A stretch of DNA of 64,000 nucleotides from Ciceribacter lividus (GTDB lineage: Bacteria > Pseudomonadota > Alphaproteobacteria > Rhizobiales > Rhizobiaceae), in contig NZ_QPIX01000017.1 in the NCBI RefSeq assembly GCF_003337715.1, positions 22,464 through 86,463 on the forward strand, given 5' to 3'. Shown piece after piece: positions 9,781 through 17,821 of this stretch; positions within the stretch are counted from its first letter, which is position 1, and every line of letters starts with the position of its first letter. The notes beneath the pieces were generated by a model, which was not told where the DNA came from, ran no database searches, and saw only the letters and a list, made by a program, of their open reading frames with translations. Both the position numbers and the translations under genes were made by a program.

Positions 9781-9870
9781 GACCGTAGATGGGTGGACGA
9801 ATACAGCAAAGGGGCCGTGCGAGTGGCCCGTGGGCTGAAATGTGGAACTGAAGTGGATATGCATGTTGAG

Positions 9871-9901
9871 CCGCTTGCAGTGCAACGTTGCAGGCGGTTT
9901 T
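9871..9901 (+). terminator. Rho-independent terminator after the gabD-like operon
   Basis: Arms CCGCTTGCA (9871-9879) and TGCAGGCGG (9889-9897) pair over nine positions with one T-G wobble and are followed by TTTT. The loop region contributes to a perfect 12-bp palindrome, TGCAACGTTGCA (9881-9892), which could alternatively be a regulator-binding site. The remainder of the 303-base gap 9781-10083 shows no convincing gene. Confidence 0.65.
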
Positions 9902-10083
9902 GATCGCTGTAGGTTTTTCGGAGAATGCTCTGAATGCAGGCCTTCAAGAAAACCGCCCGCCATGAAAGCGAGCCGCCTGATTCCGATCCAAACCGGATTT
10001 TTGCCTTGGACCGGTAGTGTCGGCCCCGCCCGCATGATACGCATGCGTTGCCCCCGTTCGCGAAGCCGAAGGAGACCGCAGCG

Positions 10084-10473
10084 ATGAAGTGCCTGCGCAT
10101 CTATGCAACCCCGGACGGTGAGTCTCACTTCGATGAAATCGAACTGCCCACCACGAAGCGGTCAGTTCATCCCGACGCCCTGCCGTTCGACGTCACCGCC
10201 AGCTATCCGGCATCCCGGGTCCGTATCACCCACATCCCCGCAGGCGTGCGTGAAGTTTCATGGCACACCGTACCGGAGCCCGTGCTGACGGTCAGGCTGG
10301 ACGGCTCGGTGGAATATGAAACGAGCGATGGAGAGATCCGCCACGTTCCCGCCGGCAGCTTTGTGCTGGTGGAGGACACCCACGGCAAGGGCCATCTGTC
10401 ACGTCATTCCCCGGAGGCGCAAACCGTCATCTGGATTTCGCTGCCGAACGGGCTTGAGCTGACGCAATCGTGA
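10084..10473 (+). CDS. Small cupin-like protein (129 aa)
   Basis: A conserved-looking small protein whose pattern suggests a cupin barrel: ITHIPAGVREVSWHTVPEPVL, then VRLDGSVEYETSDGE and HVPAGSFVLVEDTHGKGH. The last His-rich stretch is where many cupins bind metal. The ATG at 10084 is preceded by GAAGGAGAC. It stands alone between the gabD terminator and a GNAT gene that starts 77 bases after its stop. No function is assigned. Confidence 0.7.
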   Translation: MKCLRIYATPDGESHFDEIELPTTKRSVHPDALPFDVTASYPASRVRITHIPAGVREVSWHTVPEPVLTVRLDGSVEYETSDGEIRHVPAGSFVLVEDTHGKGHLSRHSPEAQTVIWISLPNGLELTQS

Positions 10474-10550
10474 CGCGGCGCGGCCTGTCGCGGAGATTGA
10501 CCTCGCGCTCGCGGACATCCGTCGGAAGCACGTTCGGTATTGGAGATGCC

Positions 10551-11000
10551 ATGCGAGTTGAACGAGCAGAACAGAACGATATCGAGCCTTGGATGACACT
10601 CGCTCAACAGGTCATTCCGTTCTTTGGCCCGATGCCCGACCTTGAAGTCATCGTTCAACGGAAAATCGCCCAGCAGCAAGCGTACTGCGTCCGCTCATCC
10701 AGTTCATTTTTGCTTGGTGCAATGCTAGTCGGCGGGAACGATAAGGAGTTCTGGATCAGATGGCTCGCCGTTTCAGCCGAAAGCAGGCGCAAGGGTTTCG
10801 GAAGGCTGCTTGTGGAGACTGCGATTCTTAAAACACCGCGGAACGCTGTCCTGATCGTTGACACATTTGCGGGAGGGAGTCCCGGAGCGAATGCGGCGGG
10901 TGGCCTTTACCGCGCTTGCGGATTCGAGCCGACAGAACTGTGGGAAAAGGATGGCGTCGTACGCCAGAGATATGTACGAAAGACCGCTTCCTCGACCTAG
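10551..11000 (+). CDS. GNAT-family N-acetyltransferase (149 aa)
   Basis: A single-domain GNAT protein. FWIRWLAVSAESRRKGFGRLL supplies the beta-4 strand and the acetyl-CoA pyrophosphate loop (R-R-K-G-F-G). A terminal GLYRACGFEP is typical of the last conserved motif. The ATG at 10551, with TGGAG ahead of it, is preferred to an upstream start at 10470 whose 27 extra residues are low-complexity Arg/Ser. It is convergent with the oxidase gene on the other strand, 56 bases away. Acceptor unknown. Confidence 0.8.
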   Translation: MRVERAEQNDIEPWMTLAQQVIPFFGPMPDLEVIVQRKIAQQQAYCVRSSSSFLLGAMLVGGNDKEFWIRWLAVSAESRRKGFGRLLVETAILKTPRNAVLIVDTFAGGSPGANAAGGLYRACGFEPTELWEKDGVVRQRYVRKTASST

Positions 11001-11056
11001 GGCGAATGGCCACCAATTACGCAAAAGCGGCCCCCAACCTCCCGCAGCCCCGCCCC

Positions 11057-12331
11057 TCACTGAACCTTGTCGAGCATCTTGTAATACATGCCGACCAGTG
11101 GCAGGAACCAGGGCTTGCCGAAATGGCCGGGGACGGCGGGCCAGGGATAGTCGCGCATCGGGTTGCGGTCCGCGCGGCCGAGGATGGCGTCGGCGACCAT
11201 CATGCCGAGATGGGTTGAGAGCTGCGCACCGTGGCCGGAATAGCCCATGGCATACCAGAGCCCGTCATGGAAGCCGGCGCGCGGATAGCGGTCGGCCGTC
11301 ATGTCGACGAGGCCGCCCCAGCAATAGTCGATATCGATGCCCTTCAACTGCGGGAAGATACGCTCCATGCTCTCGCGCAGTATCTCGCCACTCTTGGAAT
11401 CAGAGCGCTGGTCGGATGTTGCCGAGAAGCGCGCGCGGCCGCCGAAGATCAGGCGGTTGTCGGGCGCAAGCCGCCAGTAATTGCCGATATTCATCGTGTT
11501 GACGCAAGTGCGGTTGCCGGGCATGACCGCCTGCACTTCGCTTTCCGTCAGGGGCCGTGTGGCAATCAGGAAGCTGCCGACGGCGATGATGCGGCGGCGG
11601 AACCAGGTGAAGTTCTTCGTCGTATAGGCTCCGGTCGCCACGATCACGTTGGCGGCGGTGATCGTGCCGCGCGATGTCTTGAGCGTGTGCAGACCGTTCG
11701 TCTCCCAATGCTCGGTGACGGGCGTTCCTTCGAAGATCGTCGCGCCATGACGCGCTGCGGCCTTAGCCAGCCCGACGACATAGCGGCCCATATGCATCAT
11801 CGCGCTCTTCTTCGACAGCATCGCGCCATAGAAGGGCGAGCCGACTTCGCTCTTCAGGTCCTCCTGCGAAAGCAGCGCCGTGTCGGGATCGCATTCCTTG
11901 TTCAGTGCCTCGAAATTGCGCGCCAGTGCATCGAAATGCTGCGGTTTCGAGGCGAGCTTCAGCTTGCCGGCACGGCGGAAATTGCAGTCGATCCCCTCTT
12001 CGGCAATCAGTGCCTCGATCGTGTCGATGGAGGCGTCCAGCGCATGATAGAGCGCGATGGCGCGCTCCTTGCCGAGCTCGGCCTTGGCGGCGAGATAACT
12101 GTGCGCGAGACCGTTGTTGAGATGGCCGCCATTGCGGCCCGACGCGCCGAACCCGACGCGCTCCGCCTCCAGCACGACGACCTTCGCCCCCGCCTTGGCC
12201 AGCTGCCGCGCCGCCGCGAGCCCGGTAAAGCCCGCGCCGATGACGGCAACATCGTAATGCCCACTGACCGGGCCTTGTGCAGCACCGGCAAAGACCGGTG
12301 CCGTGTCATGCCAATAGGAGACGAATTTCAT
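11057..12331 (-). CDS. FAD-dependent amine oxidase of the DAO family, gamma-glutamylputrescine oxidase-like (424 aa)
   Basis: Oxidises a primary or secondary amine to aldehyde or imine using FAD and oxygen. The dinucleotide motif VAVIGAGFTGLAAAR lies near residues 24-38, with the following acidic VVVLEAERVGFGASGRNGG. The C-terminal GYSGHGAQLSTHLG closes the FAD site. The wording matches PuuB/OrdL-type oxidases. ATG 12331 (MKFVSYW) is the conserved start for this group; an earlier in-frame start at 12376 adds 15 unlike residues. It reads in the same direction as the HAD gene (gap 76 bases). Aminotransferase and semialdehyde dehydrogenase genes nearby fit polyamine breakdown, but no glutamyl-putrescine ligase is seen. 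Confidence 0.82.
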   Translation of the reverse strand: MKFVSYWHDTAPVFAGAAQGPVSGHYDVAVIGAGFTGLAAARQLAKAGAKVVVLEAERVGFGASGRNGGHLNNGLAHSYLAAKAELGKERAIALYHALDASIDTIEALIAEEGIDCNFRRAGKLKLASKPQHFDALARNFEALNKECDPDTALLSQEDLKSEVGSPFYGAMLSKKSAMMHMGRYVVGLAKAAARHGATIFEGTPVTEHWETNGLHTLKTSRGTITAANVIVATGAYTTKNFTWFRRRIIAVGSFLIATRPLTESEVQAVMPGNRTCVNTMNIGNYWRLAPDNRLIFGGRARFSATSDQRSDSKSGEILRESMERIFPQLKGIDIDYCWGGLVDMTADRYPRAGFHDGLWYAMGYSGHGAQLSTHLGMMVADAILGRADRNPMRDYPWPAVPGHFGKPWFLPLVGMYYKMLDKVQ

Positions 12332-12407
12332 CGCAAGTGCCTTTTGCTCTTTCGTTTGGCGCAACTCCGGACGCAAAACCGCTTACGCACTTTTGCTGGA
12401 GGTTGCT

Positions 12408-13076
12408 TCAGAGCCCGACAACGCCCGGCAGCCCGGAAATGTCGGCGATCTCGGTATAGCCGTAATAGGGGTTCGCCGGCTCATGACCGCGATTGACCCA
12501 GACCTTGTTCTTGATGCCGAGATCATGCGCCGACATCAGGTCGTAGCGGAACGAGGACGAGCAGTGGAGAATGTCTTCCGGGCCACAGCCGAGCATGTCG
12601 AACATATATTCGAACGCCTGGAAGCGCGGCTTGTAGGCCTGCGCCTGTTCGGCCGTATAAACCTTGTGGAAAGGCGCGCCGAGCTTTTCGACATTCGACA
12701 TGATCTGGGCGTTCATGGCGTTGGAGAGGATCACCAGAGGAATTTCCTTGGCGACCTTGGCAAGGCCCGCCGGAACGTCGGCATGCGGTCCCCAGGTCGG
12801 AACGCGCTCGTAGACCATCTGCGCGTCCTCGTCCCTGAAGGAAACGCCGTTGCGCTTGCAGCTCCGCTCGAGTGCATTGTGCACGACCTCGGCATAGGGC
12901 TTCCAGTCGCCGAGGATTTCGTCGAGCCGGTAGGCGGCGAAATTCCTGATGAACTCCAGCATTTTCGGCTCGTCGAGCCGCGCGCCGTAAAGATCGCGTG
13001 CCGCTTCCGCCATCTGGAAATTGGTGAGCGTGCCGTAGCAGTCGAAGGTGATGTATTTCGGGCGGAAGGTCGTCAT
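12408..13076 (-). CDS. HAD-superfamily hydrolase, haloacid dehalogenase type II-like (222 aa)
   Basis: The nucleophile motif is ITFDCYGTLTNF near the N-terminus, with Asp as nucleophile. Motif II is VILSNAMN. The Lys region is AQAYKPRFQAFEYM, and the C-terminal acidic motif lies around SSSFRYDLMSAHDLGIKNKVWV. These match the haloacid dehalogenase type II branch, although most members do not act on haloacids in vivo. ATG 13076 has GAGG nine bases upstream; ATG 13085 would sit directly on that site. A second member lies at 19439-20152. The association with an amine oxidase and transaminases suggests a shared catabolic step. Confidence 0.82.
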   Translation of the reverse strand: MTTFRPKYITFDCYGTLTNFQMAEAARDLYGARLDEPKMLEFIRNFAAYRLDEILGDWKPYAEVVHNALERSCKRNGVSFRDEDAQMVYERVPTWGPHADVPAGLAKVAKEIPLVILSNAMNAQIMSNVEKLGAPFHKVYTAEQAQAYKPRFQAFEYMFDMLGCGPEDILHCSSSFRYDLMSAHDLGIKNKVWVNRGHEPANPYYGYTEIADISGLPGVVGL

Positions 13077-13253
13077 GCGAGGCATCCTCTGGAAAACGGC
13101 GCTGAGAAGCCGGATCGGCTGATGCGACGATCATAAGGCGCATTCCCGCACCGGGCTCGGCTGAATTGCCCCAGATGAAAGCAGAATATTCTGTATGCGG
13201 CGCGCCGGCTGGCAGATGGTTGCGACAGGTCGGAACGGCCGGGAACGGCGCAG

Positions 13254-14033
13254 TCAGAACGTCGAGTTGAACGCGCCGCCGTCAACCAGCAGGTTCTGTC
13301 CGACGATATAGCCGGCATACTGGCTGCAGAGGAATGCTGCGGCCGCGCCAAACTCACCCGGCGTGCCGACGCGTCCCGTCGGGTTTTGCGCGTGTTCCTC
13401 CGCACGTGCCTCCTCGATCGACATGCCTCTCGCCTGCGCGGACTTCTCCAGAAGCGTCTCCATGCGCTCCGTCTGGTGCGATCCGGGCAGCAGATTGTTG
13501 ATGGTGACGCCATGGCGGGCGACCTGCCGGGCGGTCCCCGCGACGAAACCGGTAAGGCCGGTGCGGGCGCCGTTGGAAAGGCAGAGCTCCGGGATCGGAG
13601 ACTTGACCGAGGCCGAGGTGACGTTGACGATCCGTCCCCACTTCCGCTCGATCATGCCCGGAAGCACGGCCTTCATGAGCAGAATGGGCGCGAGCATGTT
13701 CGCCCCGACCGCTGCGAGCCAATCGTCTTCGGAGACCGCCGACCAGTTGCCGGGCGGCGGGCCGCCGGCATTGGTGACGAGAATGTCCGGCCGCGGCTCG
13801 GCGCGAAGAAGGGCGCTGCGGCCTTCTTCCGTCGTCACGTCAGCAGCGACGATCTCGACCTGCGTCCCGTAGGCTTCGCTGATCGCTTGCGCCGTCTCGC
13901 GCAGCTGCTTCGGTTCGCGGGCATTCAGCGTCAGGATTACGCCGGCCTCGGCGAGCTTCTCCGCAACGCCTCGGCCCAGCCCTTTCGAACCGGCACAGAC
14001 CAGCGCCCGTTTGCCCTTGATGCCCAAGTCCAT
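13254..14033 (-). CDS. Atypical short-chain dehydrogenase/reductase-like protein (259 aa)
   Basis: A Rossmann-fold protein of typical SDR length. The cofactor motif is CAGSKGLGRGVAE, and NAGGPPPG corresponds to the NNAG motif. The active-site region reads VNVTSASVKSPIPE followed by LSNGARTGLTGF. At the place of the normal Tyr-x-x-x-Lys pair there is Ser and Arg, so the classical catalytic tetrad is incomplete. A known beta-ketoacyl-ACP-reductase-like SDR subgroup has this altered tetrad, so it is more likely a divergent conserved branch than a dead gene. ATG 14033 has GGAG at the correct spacing. Substrate unknown. Confidence 0.8.
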   Translation of the reverse strand: MDLGIKGKRALVCAGSKGLGRGVAEKLAEAGVILTLNAREPKQLRETAQAISEAYGTQVEIVAADVTTEEGRSALLRAEPRPDILVTNAGGPPPGNWSAVSEDDWLAAVGANMLAPILLMKAVLPGMIERKWGRIVNVTSASVKSPIPELCLSNGARTGLTGFVAGTARQVARHGVTINNLLPGSHQTERMETLLEKSAQARGMSIEEARAEEHAQNPTGRVGTPGEFGAAAAFLCSQYAGYIVGQNLLVDGGAFNSTF

Positions 14034-14120
14034 AACTTACTCCGATCATCGTGTTGAAAGTCCGGAAGGTCGGACAATGCCGACCCGGTCTTGACTGCCC
14101 GCCTGATGAAGGCGGCGCCG

Positions 14121-15311
14121 TCATGTTCTGCGCGCTATGTCTGCGACCGCTTCCGAGAGAAGCGCGATCTCCGACATGGTGTTGAGATGGCTGACCGAGG
14201 CACGCGCAATCTGGTCCAGTCCGCGCGCCGCCATGTCGAGCGGCGTATAGGGAACGCCGTTCGCGCCGATCGCGATACCTCTCTCGGAGAGCGCGGCACG
14301 CACTTGCGTCGGTGCGATGCCCTCGACCGTGAAAGAAACGATTCCCGAGAGTTGTGATCCGAGATCCCGCACCGTGACCTTCGGGATGCTGCGAAGATTG
14401 TCGCGGAGGGTGCTTGCCAGCGAAGCGATCCGGTCACGGACAGCCTCGATGCCGAGCGACCTCGCCTCCCGGATGGCAGCGCCGAGTCCGAGCAGCAAGG
14501 CCGGCGAATTCTCGCTGGCCTCGAAACGGCGCGCATCGTCTCGGATCTCGACCTTGCCGTCGACGATCGGCCCGGAAGACACATCCAGATAGGATGGCGT
14601 GAGTTCTGACAGGAACTCTCGCCGGACATAAAGCAATGCCGTGCCGCGCGGACCGCGGAGGAACTTTCGCCCGGCCGCCTTCAGGACGTCGCATCCGAGT
14701 GCCGCAACATCGATCGGAACCTGGCCGAGCGCCTGACCGGCATCAATGAAATAGGGAACGCCCGCCGCTCTCGCCACGCGCCCGACGGCTGCCGCGTCGT
14801 TGATCAGGCCCCCGTTCGCCGGAAGCCATGTCAGCGAGACAAGGCGCACGCGTTCGTCCATCATCGATGCAAGTGCGGCAGCGTCGACACTGCCATCCTC
14901 GCGAACCGGAATGACCTCGATCAGCGCGCCGGCACGTCGTGCAGCGGCCTGCATGGTTGCAAGATTCCCGCCCCATTCCTGGCGCCCGACGAGAATGCGG
15001 TCCCCTGCGGCGAGCGGCGGCAACGCCGCAAACGCGGCGCCCCAGGCGGTCGAACCGCTCCCCATGAACGCGACTTCGCCCGGGCTGGCGCCGATCAGGG
15101 AGCCGGCATCGGCACGCACCGCTTCGAGACGCTCCCCCGCCCTCGTTGCTGTCTCCATCGGGCCGTCGGCCGCTTCCTCGCGCAGATAGTCCCAGATCGT
15201 CTCGAGGGTCTGCCGGGAAGGCAGCGAGGCGCCGGAGTGATTGAAATGCGCACCGGCCTTGCAGCCCGGCGTTTCCGAGCGGAGCTGCTCCACGTCCAGC
15301 ACATCACTCAT
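14121..15311 (-). CDS. Class V aminotransferase-fold PLP enzyme (396 aa)
   Basis: A fold-type I PLP enzyme of the cysteine desulfurase / isopenicillin N epimerase-like group. The substrate-side phrase AHFNHSGASLPS opens the domain. FIDAGQALGQ supplies the Asp to the pyridine ring, and LKAAGRKFLRGPRGTALLY contains the Schiff-base Lys. The ATG at 15311 overlaps the stop of the ridA gene by the four bases ATGA, so the two are translationally coupled. RidA removes reactive enamines made by PLP enzymes, and the coupling suggests this enzyme is a beta-eliminating lyase or racemase that releases such intermediates. Its substrate cannot be read from the sequence. Confidence 0.85.
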   Translation of the reverse strand: MSDVLDVEQLRSETPGCKAGAHFNHSGASLPSRQTLETIWDYLREEAADGPMETATRAGERLEAVRADAGSLIGASPGEVAFMGSGSTAWGAAFAALPPLAAGDRILVGRQEWGGNLATMQAAARRAGALIEVIPVREDGSVDAAALASMMDERVRLVSLTWLPANGGLINDAAAVGRVARAAGVPYFIDAGQALGQVPIDVAALGCDVLKAAGRKFLRGPRGTALLYVRREFLSELTPSYLDVSSGPIVDGKVEIRDDARRFEASENSPALLLGLGAAIREARSLGIEAVRDRIASLASTLRDNLRSIPKVTVRDLGSQLSGIVSFTVEGIAPTQVRAALSERGIAIGANGVPYTPLDMAARGLDQIARASVSHLNTMSEIALLSEAVADIARRT

Positions 15312-15781
15312 GCTTCGGGCTCCAGCTCCACCAACGCCTCGATCTCGACAGTGGCACCCGCCGGCAGCGCCGCGACGCCGACCGCCGCACGGGCGTGTCG
15401 CCCCGCCTCTCCGAACACACCGACGACCAGATCCGAGGCGCCGTTGGCGACTTCCGACTGCTTCGCGAAATCCGACGCCGAGGCGATGTAGACACCGAGA
15501 CGCACCACGCGCCGGACGGATGCCAACGCGCCGCCCGTCGCTGCGGCGATCTGGGAGAGGACGCTGATCGCGGCGCACTCGGCGGCGACGCGGCCTTCCT
15601 CGACCGAAACGCCGGCGCCGACCGCCCCGGTCAGGACAGCACCGTTCCTGGTGCTGATCTGCCCGGACACGACGAGAAGATTGCCGGTTCGCACCGTGGA
15701 GACGTAGTTGGCCGCCGGGGCCGACGCGGCCGGCAAACGATGGCCGAGCGCGGAAAGTCTGGATGCAATGGTCTCTGACAT
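15308..15781 (-). CDS. ridA: RidA/YjgF/UK114 family protein (157 aa)
   Basis: A small trimeric enamine/imine deaminase family member. NLLVVSGQISTRNG and VRRVVRLGVYIASASDF are the typical core. The C-terminal block HARAAVGVAALPAGATVEIEA contains the Arg (in HARAAVGV) that binds the substrate carboxylate in active RidA proteins, and the final Glu-rich end is normal. The ATG at 15781 follows GGGAGC. It is first in a two-gene operon with the class V aminotransferase, transcribed divergently from a LysR gene. Confidence 0.9.
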   Translation of the reverse strand: MSETIASRLSALGHRLPAASAPAANYVSTVRTGNLLVVSGQISTRNGAVLTGAVGAGVSVEEGRVAAECAAISVLSQIAAATGGALASVRRVVRLGVYIASASDFAKQSEVANGASDLVVGVFGEAGRHARAAVGVAALPAGATVEIEALVELEPEA

Positions 15782-15894
15782 GACTGGCTCCCTTGAGAAT
15801 TGGCGGCAAAATGCACGGCGGCGCCGATTGCTTCCAATTCAAACTTCGCTATCGTGCGATCGATTGAACTAATGTCACGCTTTGAGGGAATTTC

Positions 15895-16803
15895 ATGCGC
15901 GCATCCGCCGTCATGCCGCCGCTGCAGGCCTTGCGGGCCTTCGAGGCGGTCGGGCGTTTGCTGAGCTTCCGGCGCGCGGGCGAGGAACTCCTCATCACCC
16001 AGAGCGCGGTCAGCCATCACATCAGGCAGCTCGAGGAGATGCTCGGCGTACGGCTCTTCGTTCGCAAGGCGAAGAGCATCGAACTGACGCCCGAAGGCGC
16101 TGCCTATCTGGAGAGAACGACCGAAGCCTTCGCCATCATCGCCAGTGCGACGGCAGAGACGCGACGGCAGGCCGGGAGACAGACGGTGCGCGTCAGCGTC
16201 TTGCCCTCCTTCGCCGCCAACTGGCTGGTTTCGCGCCTTCCGCATTTCATGCTGCAGCATCCCGAGATAGACGTCGAACTCGAACCGACATTGCGCCTGA
16301 CGAACTTCGCATCGGACGACGTGGACCTCGCCATCCGCTTCGGCGCAGGCCCCTGGGGAGATGTCAGGGCGGAGCGGCTGATGAACGAGGAACTGAGCCC
16401 GGTCGTCAGCCCGTCGCTCTTCGGAGATGGCTCCGGTTTCGCCGAACCTGCGGACCTGCTGTCGCACACGCTCCTCGATTCCATGAACCCGCTGGGATGG
16501 GAGCTATGGTTCGGCGAAGTCGGAGTCGATTTTCGCCGTGCCCGTGTCCTGCAACTCACCGATTACAACATCGCTCTGCAAGCGGCTCTCAACGGTCAGG
16601 GCGTCGCGATCGGCCGCTTGCTCCTCATTGGCGACCATCTGGCGACCGGGCGGCTGGTGCAGCCGTTCGCGACCATCGTTCGATCGGAGAAGACGGCCTA
16701 TTGGCTCGTCACGCCCGAGCAGAGGCCGCTCAGCCCCGCCGCCGAGACTTTCGCGTCCTGGCTCAGGAACGAGGCTGCATCAGCGCATACTGGCCGCCCC
16801 TGA
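15895..16803 (+). CDS. LysR-family transcriptional regulator, GcvA-like (302 aa)
   Basis: The N-terminal winged helix-turn-helix is at about residues 8-65 (ALRAFEAVGRLLSFRRAGEE, then LLITQSAVSHHIRQLEE). An effector-binding domain with the GcvA-group wording follows: VLPSFAANWLVSRLP and DVDLAIRFGAG. The start at 15895 follows TTGAGGGAA. It diverges from ridA, and the 113-base region between them contains a CTAAT core at 15869-15873 like that bound by GcvA. It therefore probably controls the ridA-aminotransferase pair and possibly itself. Confidence 0.9.
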   Translation: MRASAVMPPLQALRAFEAVGRLLSFRRAGEELLITQSAVSHHIRQLEEMLGVRLFVRKAKSIELTPEGAAYLERTTEAFAIIASATAETRRQAGRQTVRVSVLPSFAANWLVSRLPHFMLQHPEIDVELEPTLRLTNFASDDVDLAIRFGAGPWGDVRAERLMNEELSPVVSPSLFGDGSGFAEPADLLSHTLLDSMNPLGWELWFGEVGVDFRRARVLQLTDYNIALQAALNGQGVAIGRLLLIGDHLATGRLVQPFATIVRSEKTAYWLVTPEQRPLSPAAETFASWLRNEAASAHTGRP

Positions 16804-16971
16804 ACGACGGCGGACCGCCTCGACGGGCGTCGTTGCCCGTAAGAGCCTGCGGCATAAAATGCCGCGAGCGACGGCCACCAAGACGGAAGATGTCGAGGCC
16901 AGCACCGCCTTCGGACGATCTGCCGGCCCCCGAACCCTTAACACTATGGGCAGGACATGAAGGATCTGCCC

Positions 16972-17808
16972 ATGCGAACATTGCAGACACAGCTGGAGCG
17001 CTTCGGAGAGCAGCACCTCGAAGGCGCCTTGCGCCTCTCCAGGCAGGCCGGATGGCCACATCGCCTCGAGGACTGGCGGATGGCGCTTTCGCTGAGCGAC
17101 GGTGTTGCCGCCATTGACGGCGACGGAGAGGTCGTCGGCACGGTGTTCGTCACGCCCTTCAAGACGGACGCCGCCACCATCAACATGGTGATCGTCGATG
17201 AGGCGATGCGTGGCCAGGGTCTCGGGCGCAAGCTCATGGATGCGGCATTCCGGCTTGCCGGCAGCCGCCCGCTGCGCCTCATAGCCACGTTGGAAGGCTT
17301 GCCGCTCTACGAAAAACTCGGCTTCCGCCAGACCGGCACGATCCGTCAGCATCAGGGTGTCGTCGGCGAAATGCCCTCGCCCGCAGGTGTCGAGCCCGCC
17401 TCCCCTGCGGACCTGCCGGCGATCATCGCGCTCGATCGCGCCGCGTGTGGAGCCGACCGGGAACGCATGATCGTCTGTCTCGCCACGATCGGCGAATTTG
17501 CGGTCCTTCGCCGCAACGGACACGTCGACGCGTTCGCCGCATTGCGGCCTTTCGGCCGTGGCGAGGTGATCGGCCCCGTCGTCGCGTCGACGCTCGGGGA
17601 CGCAAAGGCCCTCGTCTCGCATTTCATCGCGAAGCGACCGGGTCGTTTCCTGCGTGTCGACACGGACGCCGACGCCGGACTTGCCGACTGGCTTGCCGAA
17701 AACGGCCTCGCCCATGTGGGCGGCGGCATCACCATGGCCCGCCCCGTCGAGCACCGGGCAACGCCCGCGGCCACCACCTTCGCCCTCGCCAACCAGGCCC
17801 TCGGCTGA
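16972..17808 (+). CDS. Two-domain GNAT-family N-acetyltransferase, paralogue of the 1998-2903 gene (278 aa)
   Basis: The N-terminal GNAT domain contains INMVIVDEAMRGQGLGRKLM (acetyl-CoA loop R-G-Q-G-L-G) and YEKLGFRQTG. The C-terminal half has LRPFGRGEVIGPVVA and FLRVDTDADAGLADWL. Unlike its paralogue, the acetyl-CoA loop is canonical here. ATG 16972 has AAGGA at good spacing; ATG 16957 is possible. It ends 13 bases before the class III aminotransferase, so acetylation of the same amine or amino acid, or detoxification of an intermediate, is plausible but unproven. Confidence 0.8.
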   Translation: MRTLQTQLERFGEQHLEGALRLSRQAGWPHRLEDWRMALSLSDGVAAIDGDGEVVGTVFVTPFKTDAATINMVIVDEAMRGQGLGRKLMDAAFRLAGSRPLRLIATLEGLPLYEKLGFRQTGTIRQHQGVVGEMPSPAGVEPASPADLPAIIALDRAACGADRERMIVCLATIGEFAVLRRNGHVDAFAALRPFGRGEVIGPVVASTLGDAKALVSHFIAKRPGRFLRVDTDADAGLADWLAENGLAHVGGGITMARPVEHRATPAATTFALANQALG

Positions 17809-17821
17809 TCCGGAGAAGATC

